From Muribaculaceae bacterium (lineage in GTDB: Bacteria > Bacteroidota > Bacteroidia > Bacteroidales > Muribaculaceae): a DNA stretch of 45,729 nucleotides. The stretch lies in the NCBI GenBank assembly GCA_022510405.1, contig JAFLTP010000023.1, positions 1 through 45,729 on the forward strand, read 5' to 3'. The position numbers and the translations under genes were made by a program. Position 1 is the stretch's first letter; every line of letters starts with the position of its first letter. Positions 23,982 through 32,468 of this stretch are shown here, one piece after another. The notes under the pieces are model-generated. The model ran no database searches and had not been told where the DNA came from. It saw only the letters and a list, made by a program, of their open reading frames with translations.

Positions 23982-24608
23982 ATGATAAAGATTCCTCTTA
24001 TAATTGATAATGGCAACGGGATGGAAAAACCATCCCGTTGTAAATTGGTATTGGATTGTGTCAACTGGCCAAGCGATTACCCGTATCATCCCGAAGTGAA
24101 AGCGGAACTTTGGCATAACAACGATTCCCTGTTTGTTCATTATGAAGTAACGGAGGATTATGTTGCCGCCAAAGCAAAAGAAGACAACGGTGAAGTCTGG
24201 AAAGACTCATGTGTGGAACTCTTTATTTCTTTCGATAATAAGGGTTATTATAATATCGAATCAAATTGCATAGGCAAGATTTTGATGTCGCATAGAGAAG
24301 GTAGGAAAATAAATGTGGAATACGCCTCTCCTGAAATTTTGAATGGAATTAAAAGGGTGCCATCATTGGGTGAAGAAGTGATTGCTTTACGGAAAGACCC
24401 GACATCATGGGAAATGACTTTGGAAATCCCGGCATCTACATTCTTTAAACATAATTTTATCGGATTTCAAGGAATAAAGGCCAGATGCAATATTTATAAA
24501 TGCGGAGACGAACTTCCGAATCCCCATTTCATTTCTCTTTTCCCGATAAAAACAGAAAAACCCGACTTCCACCGTCCGGAATTTTTCGGTGACATTTATT
24601 TCGAATAA
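23982..24608 (+). CDS. CBM9-like carbohydrate-binding family protein
   Basis: The 208-residue product runs from ATG 23982 (a GTG at 23976 overlaps the yqeY stop). It has no signal peptide. Segments such as AELWHNNDSLFVHYEVTED and DNGEVWKDSCVELFISFD match the CBM9-like (DUF1083) beta-sandwich, and the protein ends RPEFFGDIYFE. The absence of an export signal means that it would act in the cytoplasm, which is common for this group in Bacteroidota. Binding to sugars is inferred from the fold only. Confidence 0.75.
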   Translation: MIKIPLIIDNGNGMEKPSRCKLVLDCVNWPSDYPYHPEVKAELWHNNDSLFVHYEVTEDYVAAKAKEDNGEVWKDSCVELFISFDNKGYYNIESNCIGKILMSHREGRKINVEYASPEILNGIKRVPSLGEEVIALRKDPTSWEMTLEIPASTFFKHNFIGFQGIKARCNIYKCGDELPNPHFISLFPIKTEKPDFHRPEFFGDIYFE

Positions 24609-24662
24609 AACGCTTCTCAAGGTCGTCATTAAAAATACATCATACGATGAAAAACGTCATAA

Positions 24663-24692
24663 AAAATGGGCTCAATTCCTTGAGCCCATTTT
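24663..24692. terminator. Bidirectional terminator
   Basis: AAAATGGGCTCAA and TTGAGCCCATTTT form a perfect 13-bp stem with a 4-nt loop between convergent genes. A and T runs on the two sides make it work for both strands. Confidence 0.85.
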
Positions 24693-24712
24693 AATATGTA
24701 TGAAGTTTCTAA

Positions 24713-26542
24713 TTATTTAACAAGCACTTTCTTGCCATTGATAATGTAGATACCCTTACCGATCTTGTTAGCGTCTACGCGAACACCTTGGAGGTTGTAG
24801 ATAGCACCATCGTTGAGAGTTGCAGCGTTGAGTGAACCAACAGCTGAAGATTCATCCTTAACGATAGTGATTTCGTTGTTAGCAAAGTTCACGTATACCT
24901 GGAAGCTACCACCTTCTAAGTAATCGATAAACCAAACATAGATAGGTTGATCCTCTTGTACAAGTTCAACTTGTGCGAACAAACCATTGTAAACACCTTC
25001 ATCATTGAATTCAACATTTGCGTCATCTTCAATTGCAACAGCTTCACCTTCCTCATCTAATTCAGCGGGAACGAGAACCATCCTACCACCCATGCGACTG
25101 ATGTAGAAGTCAATCAAGCCTTCTTTAACTGTGAATGAGCCCATGTAAACTTCTTCAGTTTCATAACCAAGATTCCAGATTTCGAGGTCGCTCGGTTTGT
25201 ATTCATTAAAGTTACCTGCGATATAGATGTCGCTTGCCACTACTGGTTCTTCACCAGCAATTGAAAGAACAATAGTATTGTCTTCGAGATTAACAGTTAT
25301 TTCTAATTCTCCGCCTTCCCAATTATTGATCACCCATTTAGCATCGCTCATGGTGCTTTCAACGAGGACAGCAGGACCTTGGTAGAAATTATCGTCTAAT
25401 ACAACAACTACATCATCATCAGAGGCTTCAACTTCTTCGACTTCATCAACAACAGTTATTATACCGGGAACAACATAATTATTTCCACCGTTGCGAACGA
25501 AATTGAAACTTATTTGGTCTGCAGCCTTAATATTGTTAAATGTAGCACGGTAAGAATTTGTATCTCCTTCCACAGGTGAGAGCTCCCAAATTTCCATATC
25601 CGCTGGATCGTTGTCATTGAAGCTACCGGAAATGTAAAGAGGAGCACCTACTACAGGAGGTTCTTCAGTTGAAACTATATCAAGTTGAATTGTGCCTTCT
25701 TCAATGTTTACGGTTACTTCAAGATCTCCACCTTCCCAATTCTCAATAACCCAATTAGTCTTGGCAAATCCGGTAGAAGCTAATAAACCTGAATAGGAAT
25801 AATAATCATCCCAATCTACGATCACATTTTCTTCTGCTGCTACTACTCCTTCATCCTCATTGTCTATGCCAGGTACAAGAGTCATACCAAGGTAATCCAA
25901 ATGGAAAGAAACCTCATCAGCAGCCTTGATGGAGAAAGTACCGCGGTATGAATTTTCATCGATCATTGTAAGAGCCCAAATTTCAAGACCCTCTGGTGCA
26001 TAGTCATTGAAGCTACCGGCGATGAACATGTCAGCCTCTCCGGGTTGCCCTGCCGGTTCATCTCCAAGAACAGAAATATTAATAGAGTTGTTGTCAATGT
26101 CAGCAGTAATTTCGAGTTCACCGCCTTCCCAATCTTTAAGAACCCACATGTTAGGGACACCTTCCGGATTTAAATATTGAACCATTGATCCCAAATAGAA
26201 ACCTTCTTCAAATACAATAGTTAAGTCAGCTGTGGTTTCTTCAACATCACCGTCTACTAATGTAGCGGGACCATAATTCTGGTCTCCTAAGTTCTTTTGA
26301 ATGTAGAATGATTGAGTACCCTCTGGGATACTTACAACGCCTCTGTACATAATAGAACCTTCAGATTCACCTTCCATTGGATTAAGAGCACAACTTTCGT
26401 CCTCTAATTCATCTTCAGTCCAGCTTCCTACTACATAAATAGGAGCACCTAAGATAGGCTCATCATCAAGACTCTGAGCTTGAGCTGAGAGACCGGCTCC
26501 TGCAAGAGCCAGTGCAGAAAGAATCATAGTAGATTTTTTCAT
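24713..26542 (-). CDS. Secreted acidic protein with four repeat domains
   Basis: The 609-residue product has a signal peptide (1-22). Four related units start at about residues 32, 170, 302 and 440. Each opens with a strand such as FIAGSFND, followed by LEIW in units 2-4, and units 1-3 close with WEGGELEIT-type strands. SusE/SusF-like starch-binding modules begin similarly (YIAGSFN). The protein is strongly acidic (Asp/Glu runs such as EEVEASDDD). The last ~40 residues (AIYNLQGVRVDANKIGKGIY, ending KVLVK) form a C-terminal tail common in exported Bacteroidota proteins and resembling a type IX sorting tail. Surface location and glycan binding are inferred. Confidence 0.7.
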   Translation of the reverse strand: MKKSTMILSALALAGAGLSAQAQSLDDEPILGAPIYVVGSWTEDELEDESCALNPMEGESEGSIMYRGVVSIPEGTQSFYIQKNLGDQNYGPATLVDGDVEETTADLTIVFEEGFYLGSMVQYLNPEGVPNMWVLKDWEGGELEITADIDNNSINISVLGDEPAGQPGEADMFIAGSFNDYAPEGLEIWALTMIDENSYRGTFSIKAADEVSFHLDYLGMTLVPGIDNEDEGVVAAEENVIVDWDDYYSYSGLLASTGFAKTNWVIENWEGGDLEVTVNIEEGTIQLDIVSTEEPPVVGAPLYISGSFNDNDPADMEIWELSPVEGDTNSYRATFNNIKAADQISFNFVRNGGNNYVVPGIITVVDEVEEVEASDDDVVVVLDDNFYQGPAVLVESTMSDAKWVINNWEGGELEITVNLEDNTIVLSIAGEEPVVASDIYIAGNFNEYKPSDLEIWNLGYETEEVYMGSFTVKEGLIDFYISRMGGRMVLVPAELDEEGEAVAIEDDANVEFNDEGVYNGLFAQVELVQEDQPIYVWFIDYLEGGSFQVYVNFANNEITIVKDESSAVGSLNAATLNDGAIYNLQGVRVDANKIGKGIYIINGKKVLVK

Positions 26543-26670
26543 TCTCTAAAAATTTAAATTAATATAAAGGTTAGTTATAACATGCAATTTTGCTTGTTGC
26601 GTGCAAAAATACTGAAATCTAAAATTATATGCAAATAATTTAAGCTTATTTTAAATATTTTAATGAGTGA

Positions 26671-26696
26671 CTGTCCTCCCTTTTTGGGGAGGACAG
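26671..26696 (-). terminator. Hairpin after the carboxyltransferase gene
   Basis: CTGTCCTCCC pairs perfectly with GGGAGGACAG. It lies 18 bp past the stop at 26714. The tail lacks a strong T run on the minus strand, so efficiency is uncertain. Confidence 0.6.
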
Positions 26697-26713
26697 AGAA
26701 GGTCTCACTTCCA

Positions 26714-29062
26714 TTATTTTCCGCAAGAAATGCGGATGTTGACAGTGCCATCAGGTGCTACGCTGATATCAAGTGTTGTACCGGCAGGCAACTTGATGCC
26801 TTTTTCATCGCCCTGATAATTCTTGAGACTGAAGGGCGCATGCCCTGAACCACCTTCCACCGGATGAAGGGCTTTGCTGTCGTCATATCCCGCCACGGGC
26901 TCAACTTTGATCAGAGCTATCTTCATCGGTTTGTGAGTCTGTGTTGCTACCGGTTTCGGCGCCGGTGCCACAACTGCAGGTGCATTACCGGCAGACCAAC
27001 GTAGAATCGGTTGGTCAGTGGCCATCACATCACCGTCAGCCAATAGCAAAGCTTCCACTACTCCACCACGTTCAGCCACAAGATTGTTTTCCATCTTCAT
27101 GGCCTCGTAAACCAAGATTGTGTCACCGGGTTTTACAGTGTCTCCGGGTTTAACTTTATATTGCAGCACAGTGCCACCCATTGGGGCCAACATAACCTCG
27201 CCTTGTCCCGAAGTAGCCGCTGCCGAGGCCGGAGTTTCAGCCACTGCCGCTCCCTCGAATTCGATGAGAGGTTGGTCGGTAGCCATCACGTCACCTTCAT
27301 TCACAAGCACCCTTTTGACTTTGCCACCCATTTCAGATGCGAGGTCGTTTTCCATCTTCATGGCTTCATAAATGAGCACAGTGTCACCCGGTTTTACAGT
27401 GTCGCCGGGTTTAACTTTGACACTCATCACTGTTCCACCCATAGGAGCACGGAATACTGGACCATTCCCGGCGGCTGCAGGAGCGTCGGCCTTGGCAGCC
27501 TCAGCCTGAGCCTTGGCACCGCTTGCCTCATATTCTGCCTTACGCTTGTTGGTGAGATATGTCTTCGCCACTGCCGGGAGCAATTCCAAAAGCAAGTATT
27601 CCTCTTCGTTTTGGGCAAGTTTCACACCACCGAACTGATCCAACACCGGATTATCTGGCTTCTTGTAACTTGAAACATCAAATGGTTTTTCTTCGGCATC
27701 TCCCGTGATATGTTTACGGAATTCCGGATCGATAGGCACCGGTGTCTTGCCGTATTCTCCTTTCACGAGAGCGATGAACTGATTGCTCTTGTTTGTATAG
27801 TCAGGTTTACCGCTACGACGATCCATAGCCAAAGACACAGCCTGGGAACCTACAATCTGACTGGTGGGGGTTACTAAAGGCACCAATCCGGCGTCACGAC
27901 GCACCTTCGGAATAAGGGCCATCGCCTCCTCGATCACATCCTCGGCATTGAGAGCACGGAGATTCGCAACCATATTGGAGTACATTCCACCCGGCACCTC
28001 GGCATTCTTAACGATCTCATTCGGTTTCGGGAAACCGAAATAAGCATCGATCTTATGGCAGGCATCAAGGAGTTCCTCTTCCCTATTGTCTTTGGCGCAC
28101 TCGATGGCTCTGTCGAATTCAGCGTCTATTTCCTTGGGCATCGCGGCATAAGCCTCCTCGAAGTCTCTCTGCCAGTTGTCTTTGTTAAGGTCGAAATCAG
28201 AAAGGGCCATACGGGCCTCCTTCAATGTCTCTCGGATTTTGGCTACAGCCTCCATATTTACATCGAGTTCGATTCCGAGTTTCTGACAGAAGATGTCCAC
28301 AAGTTCGATGGCCGGAGCCGCTGAACCTCCGCCGAACCACCAGATATTTGTGTCAACGATGTCTACCCCCTGAATAATGGCTGTCAAAACGGACGCAAGA
28401 CCATAACCCGGTGTACAATGTGTGTGGAAATCCACCGGCACTTTCAAGGCCTCCTTAAGTTTCGGCATCAAGGTGTATATTCGGGAGGGATTCACAAGTC
28501 CAGCCATATCTTTCACCGTAATCATCTTTGCACCGAGTTTCTCCATCTCCAAGGCAAGGTTCACGAAATATTCGTCGGTGAATATCTTTTCATCTTCGGG
28601 TGTGCCCTTCGGGTCGATGGTATAACATACCGCTGTGTCGGCGATACCACCCAAATCGTTGATCATTTTGATGGAAGACTTGATATTGTCGATGTCGTTG
28701 AGGGCGTCGAAGATACGCATGATATTCAAACCGTTCTCAATGGCTTCACGATAGAACCCTTCGAGCACACTTTCAGGATAAGGCACATACCCGAAAAGAT
28801 TTCTGCCTCGTGAAAGGGCGCTCAAGAGAGAGATACCTTTCATTGCCTTGGAACATTCACGGAGACGGTCCCAGGGACTTTCACCCAAATAACGCATCAC
28901 TGAATCTGGAACAGCGCCGCCCCACACTTCCATGATGTAGAATTTAGCCTCTTTGTACAACGGCAACAGTTTGTCTATGTTTTCCTGTTTCATACGGGTG
29001 GCAAACAATGATTGCTGGCCATCCCTGAGAGTAAGGTCTCTTATTTGTAGTTTTCTTCCCAT
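26714..29062 (-). CDS. Carboxyltransferase subunit with two tandem biotinyl domains
   Basis: The 782-residue protein opens with an HMGL-like carboxyltransferase barrel (RDGQQSL at 13-19, KDMAGL with K184, FHTHCTPG with H213 and H215 as metal ligands) and a PYC/OADA conserved domain (about 285-500). An Ala-rich linker leads to biotinyl domain 1 (EAMKMEN, K569), and a second linker to biotinyl domain 2 (EAMKMEN, K656). A 70-residue tail (from about 711) is not part of the known subunits. It matches pyruvate carboxylase subunit B, oxaloacetate decarboxylase alpha and transcarboxylase 5S. The duplicated biotinyl domain is unusual, since one is the rule. No biotin carboxylase or membrane beta subunit is adjacent, so the exact reaction is open. 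Confidence 0.85.
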   Translation of the reverse strand: MGRKLQIRDLTLRDGQQSLFATRMKQENIDKLLPLYKEAKFYIMEVWGGAVPDSVMRYLGESPWDRLRECSKAMKGISLLSALSRGRNLFGYVPYPESVLEGFYREAIENGLNIMRIFDALNDIDNIKSSIKMINDLGGIADTAVCYTIDPKGTPEDEKIFTDEYFVNLALEMEKLGAKMITVKDMAGLVNPSRIYTLMPKLKEALKVPVDFHTHCTPGYGLASVLTAIIQGVDIVDTNIWWFGGGSAAPAIELVDIFCQKLGIELDVNMEAVAKIRETLKEARMALSDFDLNKDNWQRDFEEAYAAMPKEIDAEFDRAIECAKDNREEELLDACHKIDAYFGFPKPNEIVKNAEVPGGMYSNMVANLRALNAEDVIEEAMALIPKVRRDAGLVPLVTPTSQIVGSQAVSLAMDRRSGKPDYTNKSNQFIALVKGEYGKTPVPIDPEFRKHITGDAEEKPFDVSSYKKPDNPVLDQFGGVKLAQNEEEYLLLELLPAVAKTYLTNKRKAEYEASGAKAQAEAAKADAPAAAGNGPVFRAPMGGTVMSVKVKPGDTVKPGDTVLIYEAMKMENDLASEMGGKVKRVLVNEGDVMATDQPLIEFEGAAVAETPASAAATSGQGEVMLAPMGGTVLQYKVKPGDTVKPGDTILVYEAMKMENNLVAERGGVVEALLLADGDVMATDQPILRWSAGNAPAVVAPAPKPVATQTHKPMKIALIKVEPVAGYDDSKALHPVEGGSGHAPFSLKNYQGDEKGIKLPAGTTLDISVAPDGTVNIRISCGK

Positions 29063-29195
29063 AGGTGGATTTTATGCTATTTTGAATAATTTTATAAAGG
29101 GTTGGATAATCTTTCCAAATTTAAGGATAAAATTTAAATTCTAAAAAAAAATCGCAATCAAGCCGACAAACAATTTATTTTTCGCATAGTTTACC

Positions 29196-29203
29196 TAATT
29201 TTG
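29196..29203 (+). promoter_or_regulatory. -7 box upstream of the 29287 gene
   Basis: TAATTTTG matches TAnnTTTG, 83 bp before the ATG, giving a long leader if used. Confidence 0.45.
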
Positions 29204-29286
29204 TGCAATAATTTTCCATTTAAAGCAACCATTTAAACGTTGGCATTGTTTTATAAGGAAGAAAAAGGTAATAAAGAGATTCCGCT

Positions 29287-30027
29287 ATGAAGAAATATTT
29301 TTTTCTGACACTTGCTGTTTTCGCTTGTATGTTTGCCTATGCAGGCAATCCTATTCAACCTACAGTGATCCCTTACAATGTGAACTACCATTGGGGCATC
29401 ATTGATGTGAACATCGCTCACGGCACAGTGAAGTATGAAAGTGACGGCACCAATTTCCATGGCACGCTCGACGGAGTCAGCATTCCTTGGGAAGGCCATG
29501 TGATTGTAGTTTCCGACACATTGAAAGCCCAATTCCTCCCCGGTGAGAAATACAGCAGGGAGAAGATCGATTATCAGTCAGGTTGGTACCGCCGACCGAA
29601 AGCAAAATATTTCCGGAGCAATGATTACGATGCCGCCAATCCGGCCAACTATAAGAACATAGCCGGAGAAGGGCAATATGACGCAAGCAACGCATCGATG
29701 GAGGCTATAACCATCACTTCCGACATGATAGCGATGTATTACTACGCCCGCGAGATTGATTTCGAGTCGTTGCAACCCAACCAGCAGATCACTATTCCAA
29801 TAGAAGGCGTATACGCTCAGGAGGTGGTGATAACCTATCTCGGTAAGGGCAGTTATGAAATTGAGAATGTGACATATCCCACATACAATTGTATGTTTGA
29901 ATACAATTACAAGCAAAAGATGTCGGGATATCCGGTGCAGATGAGGATTCATCAAACCGACCGCATACCTGTTTTCTTAAGCGCCAGTATACCTGTGGGA
30001 AAAGTGGAAATGATATATAATCCCTGA
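29287..30027 (+). CDS. Exported protein of unknown function (DUF3108-like)
   Basis: The 246-residue product has a signal peptide (about 1-20, ending YAGN). The mature part is beta-rich: NYHWGIIDVNIAHGTVKYE at the start, and an end in which MRIHQTDRIPVFLSASIPVG leads to VEMIY. A strand pattern with 'a substrate-like start and a VGKVE-type final strand' resembles DUF3108 periplasmic beta-barrel-like proteins, but the match is by eye. It converges with luxS. No catalytic residues are recognised. Confidence 0.6.
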   Translation: MKKYFFLTLAVFACMFAYAGNPIQPTVIPYNVNYHWGIIDVNIAHGTVKYESDGTNFHGTLDGVSIPWEGHVIVVSDTLKAQFLPGEKYSREKIDYQSGWYRRPKAKYFRSNDYDAANPANYKNIAGEGQYDASNASMEAITITSDMIAMYYYAREIDFESLQPNQQITIPIEGVYAQEVVITYLGKGSYEIENVTYPTYNCMFEYNYKQKMSGYPVQMRIHQTDRIPVFLSASIPVGKVEMIYNP

Positions 30028-30056
30028 TAACGGAAGCCTCGGAATGAAAAATACTC

Positions 30057-30539
30057 TTATGAAGGATAATTCAGGTTGTCAGGCTCTGGATTCAACAACA
30101 CTTCATTGAGATAACTTTTAGAGGCGGCTTTGGCTGCCGCTAAATCGTTGAAAAGGTAGTTGCCGCAATCTTTTGGAGATGCTCCCGGGATATCCCCCTC
30201 GAACTTTGAGATAAAGCTGAAAGTATCCCTCATCAACGGTAGAATATCCTCTGACTTCAAATCGCCTTGCATTATAAGATAGCAACCGGTGCAACACCCC
30301 ATTGGACCCCAATACACCACTTTTTCTTTCCACCCGGGTTCATTCCTCAGATAAGTGGCCGCAAGATGTTCGATCGTGTGAAGTGCCTCGGGACTCACCG
30401 GAGTCATCCTGTTGGGTTCGGTGAGCCGAATATCGAATGTTGTGAGAATGTCACCTTTGGGAGTTTGGTCTTTACGGGAAACATATATTCCTCGGAGCAA
30501 CCGTTCGTGATCTATGGTGAAACTCGGTATCTTATTCAT
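30057..30539 (-). CDS. luxS: S-ribosylhomocysteine lyase LuxS
   Basis: The 160-residue product has all LuxS marks: HTIEHL (metal ligands H54 and H58, base E57), GPMGCCTG (catalytic C82) and the third metal ligand C125 in KDCGNY. It cleaves S-ribosylhomocysteine into homocysteine and DPD, the AI-2 precursor, in the activated methyl cycle. The length is normal. Its ATG overlaps the stop of the upstream metallo-hydrolase gene (ATGA), so translation is coupled. No pfs/mtnN gene lies nearby. Confidence 0.95.
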   Translation of the reverse strand: MNKIPSFTIDHERLLRGIYVSRKDQTPKGDILTTFDIRLTEPNRMTPVSPEALHTIEHLAATYLRNEPGWKEKVVYWGPMGCCTGCYLIMQGDLKSEDILPLMRDTFSFISKFEGDIPGASPKDCGNYLFNDLAAAKAASKSYLNEVLLNPEPDNLNYPS

Positions 30540-31177
30540 GATAGGAAGGGATTGGATTGCTTTTCTTCGCCGATTGTGGAGGAGGGTCCATGACCGGGGA
30601 AAACAACAGTTTCATCGGGAAGTGACAATAGTTCCGACTCAATGCTGTCGATTAGTTCCTTGTAATTTCCTCCCGGAAGGTCGGTACGGCCTATGCTTCC
30701 TTTGAAGAGTGCATCACCCGAAATAAGGTAACCTCTTTGTCGGTCGTATAAAGCCACACTTCCTTTGGAATGACCCGGCACTGAAATTACTTCAAGTTGT
30801 CCGTTACCGATTTTAATTTTGTCGCCGGCTTTTATGTATTCTGTGATTTCTATATTTTCGAGTGGAAGATTGAGACCGAACATTCTTGCCTGTTGCGCAA
30901 GACCCTCGCCTAAGAATTTGTCACCTTCATGAGCCAGGATGGGCGCACCATATTTCTTTCTGAGGTATGGTATACCTGCCACATGGTCGATATGAAGATG
31001 CGTATTGATGATTTGGGTGAGTTTCAGTCCTTTTTCATCGATAAAATTTTCTATGGCCTTCTCTTCTTCGGGAGAAGACATACCGGGGTCGATAACAGCA
31101 CATTCCTTTGTGTCAGGATCAAACACCAAATAAGTGTTGATACCGAATAGGGCGAATTGAAAGATTGCTATTTGCAT
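30536..31177 (-). CDS. Metallo-beta-lactamase fold hydrolase (glyoxalase II-like)
   Basis: The 213-residue product has the motif THLHIDH (H60, H62, D64, H65), then VPGHSKGS, GDALF and FPGHGPSST, the full ligand set of small MBL-fold hydrolases of the glyoxalase II/YcbL group. These cut thioesters such as S-lactoylglutathione or related thiol esters. The tail overlaps the luxS start by four bases. Coupling with luxS suggests a link to sulfur-compound handling or detoxification, but this is inference. A long heptamer-repeat tract lies directly before its start. Confidence 0.85.
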   Translation of the reverse strand: MQIAIFQFALFGINTYLVFDPDTKECAVIDPGMSSPEEEKAIENFIDEKGLKLTQIINTHLHIDHVAGIPYLRKKYGAPILAHEGDKFLGEGLAQQARMFGLNLPLENIEITEYIKAGDKIKIGNGQLEVISVPGHSKGSVALYDRQRGYLISGDALFKGSIGRTDLPGGNYKELIDSIESELLSLPDETVVFPGHGPSSTIGEEKQSNPFLS

Positions 31178-31181
31178 TGTC

Positions 31182-31486
31182 GGAGTTGTATGTTGTGAGT
31201 TGTGAGCTTTGAGTTGTGAGTTGTGAGTTGTAAGCTTTGAGTTGTAAGCTTTGAGTTGTAAGCTTTGAGTTGTGAGCTTTGAGTTGTAAGCTTTGAGTTG
31301 TAAGTTATTAGTTGTATGTTGTGAGTTGTGAGTTGTGAGTTTTAAGTTGTAAGTTATTAGTTGTGAGTGGTAAGTCGTGAGCTTTGATCTTTAAGTTTTG
31401 AGTTGAAATAAAAACCAACTGCTTTAAACTTTAAACTTTAATCTTTCCTCTTTGATCTTTCAACTTTAAACTTTAAACTTTACACT
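31182..31486 (-). repeat. Heptamer repeat tract
   Basis: Read on the minus strand, the DNA from just after the rsmG stop to a few bases before the next ATG keeps an almost unbroken 7-bp period. First come about nine units of the type AGTTTAA/AGATTAA, then after a short break about 30 units alternating CTCACAA, CTTACAA and CTCAAAG. Units vary but the phase is kept. Similar short tracts occur near 33800 and at 40498-40544. There is no coding content. Confidence 0.9.
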
Positions 31487-32116
31487 TTACCCTCCTAAGG
31501 GTGTGTAAACAATTTTCTTGGTCTCGAAGAAGGGCTCCGAAAAATAATTGGATATGGGTAGAATTTCGGAAATAGATTCATAGTTGCCCAATTCCTGCTT
31601 TACATCTCCCCCCTTCAGGGTTATAAGGCCGTTGGGCAAACCGTTTTTTGATTCTTTGGAAATATTTTTCCTTGAAATCTTTATAAGTGTGGGTTGGTCG
31701 GTAACAGCCCTTGAAACCACAAAATCAGCCATCACCTTACATTCACCCATATCTCCGTGTTGGAAAGTAACATTTTCAAGACCGATCCGCTTCGCAATTT
31801 CCTGAGATACCTTCACTTTCTTGCCGATACGGTCGATTAAATGAAACTTCACATCCGGGAACATTACCGCCAACGGTAGTCCGGGGAGTCCTCCTCCTGT
31901 CCCGAGGTCTATAACCGTAGACCCGGGCACAAATGAAATATATTTGGCTATGGCAAGGGAATGGAGGATATGGTTGATTTCGATATTGTCGATATCTTTA
32001 CGCGACACCACATTCACGTTTTCATTAAGTTCCCGAAACAAACCGGCCATCATTTGTAATTGTTCCAATTGTCGGTCAGTAATTTGCGGGAAATATTTCC
32101 TGTAAAGCTCTTCCAT
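31487..32116 (-). CDS. rsmG: 16S rRNA m7G527 methyltransferase
   Basis: The 209-residue product is RsmG (GidB): the N-terminal helix set RQLEQLQMMAGLFRELNENV, NVVSRKDI, HILHSL, and the SAM-binding loop VIDLGTGGGLPGLPLA (about 68-83), followed by LIDRIGKK and SRAVT. It methylates G527 of 16S rRNA. The length is normal. Its promoter is divergent from that of rpmH. The heptamer tract starts directly after its stop codon. Confidence 0.95.
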   Translation of the reverse strand: MEELYRKYFPQITDRQLEQLQMMAGLFRELNENVNVVSRKDIDNIEINHILHSLAIAKYISFVPGSTVIDLGTGGGLPGLPLAVMFPDVKFHLIDRIGKKVKVSQEIAKRIGLENVTFQHGDMGECKVMADFVVSRAVTDQPTLIKISRKNISKESKNGLPNGLITLKGGDVKQELGNYESISEILPISNYFSEPFFETKKIVYTPLGG

Positions 32117-32133
32117 TTTCCTTCTTTGAGGTG

Positions 32134-32141
32134 CAAATATA
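32134..32141 (-). promoter_or_regulatory. -7 box of rsmG
   Basis: On the minus strand TATATTTG matches TAnnTTTG, 17 bp before the ATG at 32116. Confidence 0.6.
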
Positions 32142-32149
32142 AACTAAAG

Positions 32150-32181
32150 TTTGTAGGTTTAAAAGTTATTTTCTAACTTTG
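32150..32181 (+). promoter_or_regulatory. Promoter of rpmH
   Basis: TTTG (32150-32153), 20 bp, TAACTTTG (32174-32181): a complete Bacteroidota-type promoter with a 45-bp leader. Confidence 0.75.
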
Positions 32182-32226
32182 CACTCCGAAACCCACCAAT
32201 TTTTATAGAAATAAACTCCATAAGAT

Positions 32227-32382
32227 ATGAAAAGAACATTTCAACCCTCAAACCGCAGAAGAGTAAACAAGCATGGTTTCAGAGAAAGAATGGCAACAAA
32301 AGACGGACGCAAGGTGTTGTCTCGTCGTCGTGCTAAAGGCCGTGCATCTCTTACGGTTTCTGACCACCTCGGTTCCAAGTAA
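32227..32382 (+). CDS. rpmH: 50S ribosomal protein L34
   Basis: This short gene of 51 codons plus TAA encodes [20 protein letters not shown], then [20 protein letters not shown] and [11 protein letters not shown]. It is a full L34 with the usual basic composition and the small C-terminal extension seen in Bacteroidota. It has its own promoter and terminator. The gene is commonly found near the chromosome replication origin in other bacteria, but no dnaA is present here. Confidence 0.97.
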   Translation: MKRTFQPSNRRRVNKHGFRERMATKDGRKVLSRRRAKGRASLTVSDHLGSK

Positions 32383-32405
32383 AAAAAATTATTTCCGACA
32401 ATTTG

Positions 32406-32433
32406 ACACCAGCTCCTCGAGCCGGTGTTTTTT
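32406..32433 (+). terminator. Intrinsic terminator of rpmH
   Basis: ACACC-A-GCTC and GAGC-C-GGTGT form a stem with one mismatch and a 3-nt loop, followed by TTTTT. Confidence 0.85.
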
Positions 32434-32435
32434 GT

Positions 32436-32443
32436 TAATTTTG
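32436..32443 (+). promoter_or_regulatory. -7 box of the SDR gene
   Basis: TAATTTTG matches TAnnTTTG, 25 bp before ATG 32469. It lies just behind the rpmH terminator. Confidence 0.55.
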
Positions 32444-32468
32444 CACTTTGAAGTCTCATTTACTTCAT

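Noticed and set aside
31182..31486. CRISPR-like array
   Set aside because: The units are only 7 bp, contiguous and without spacers, and no cas genes are present.
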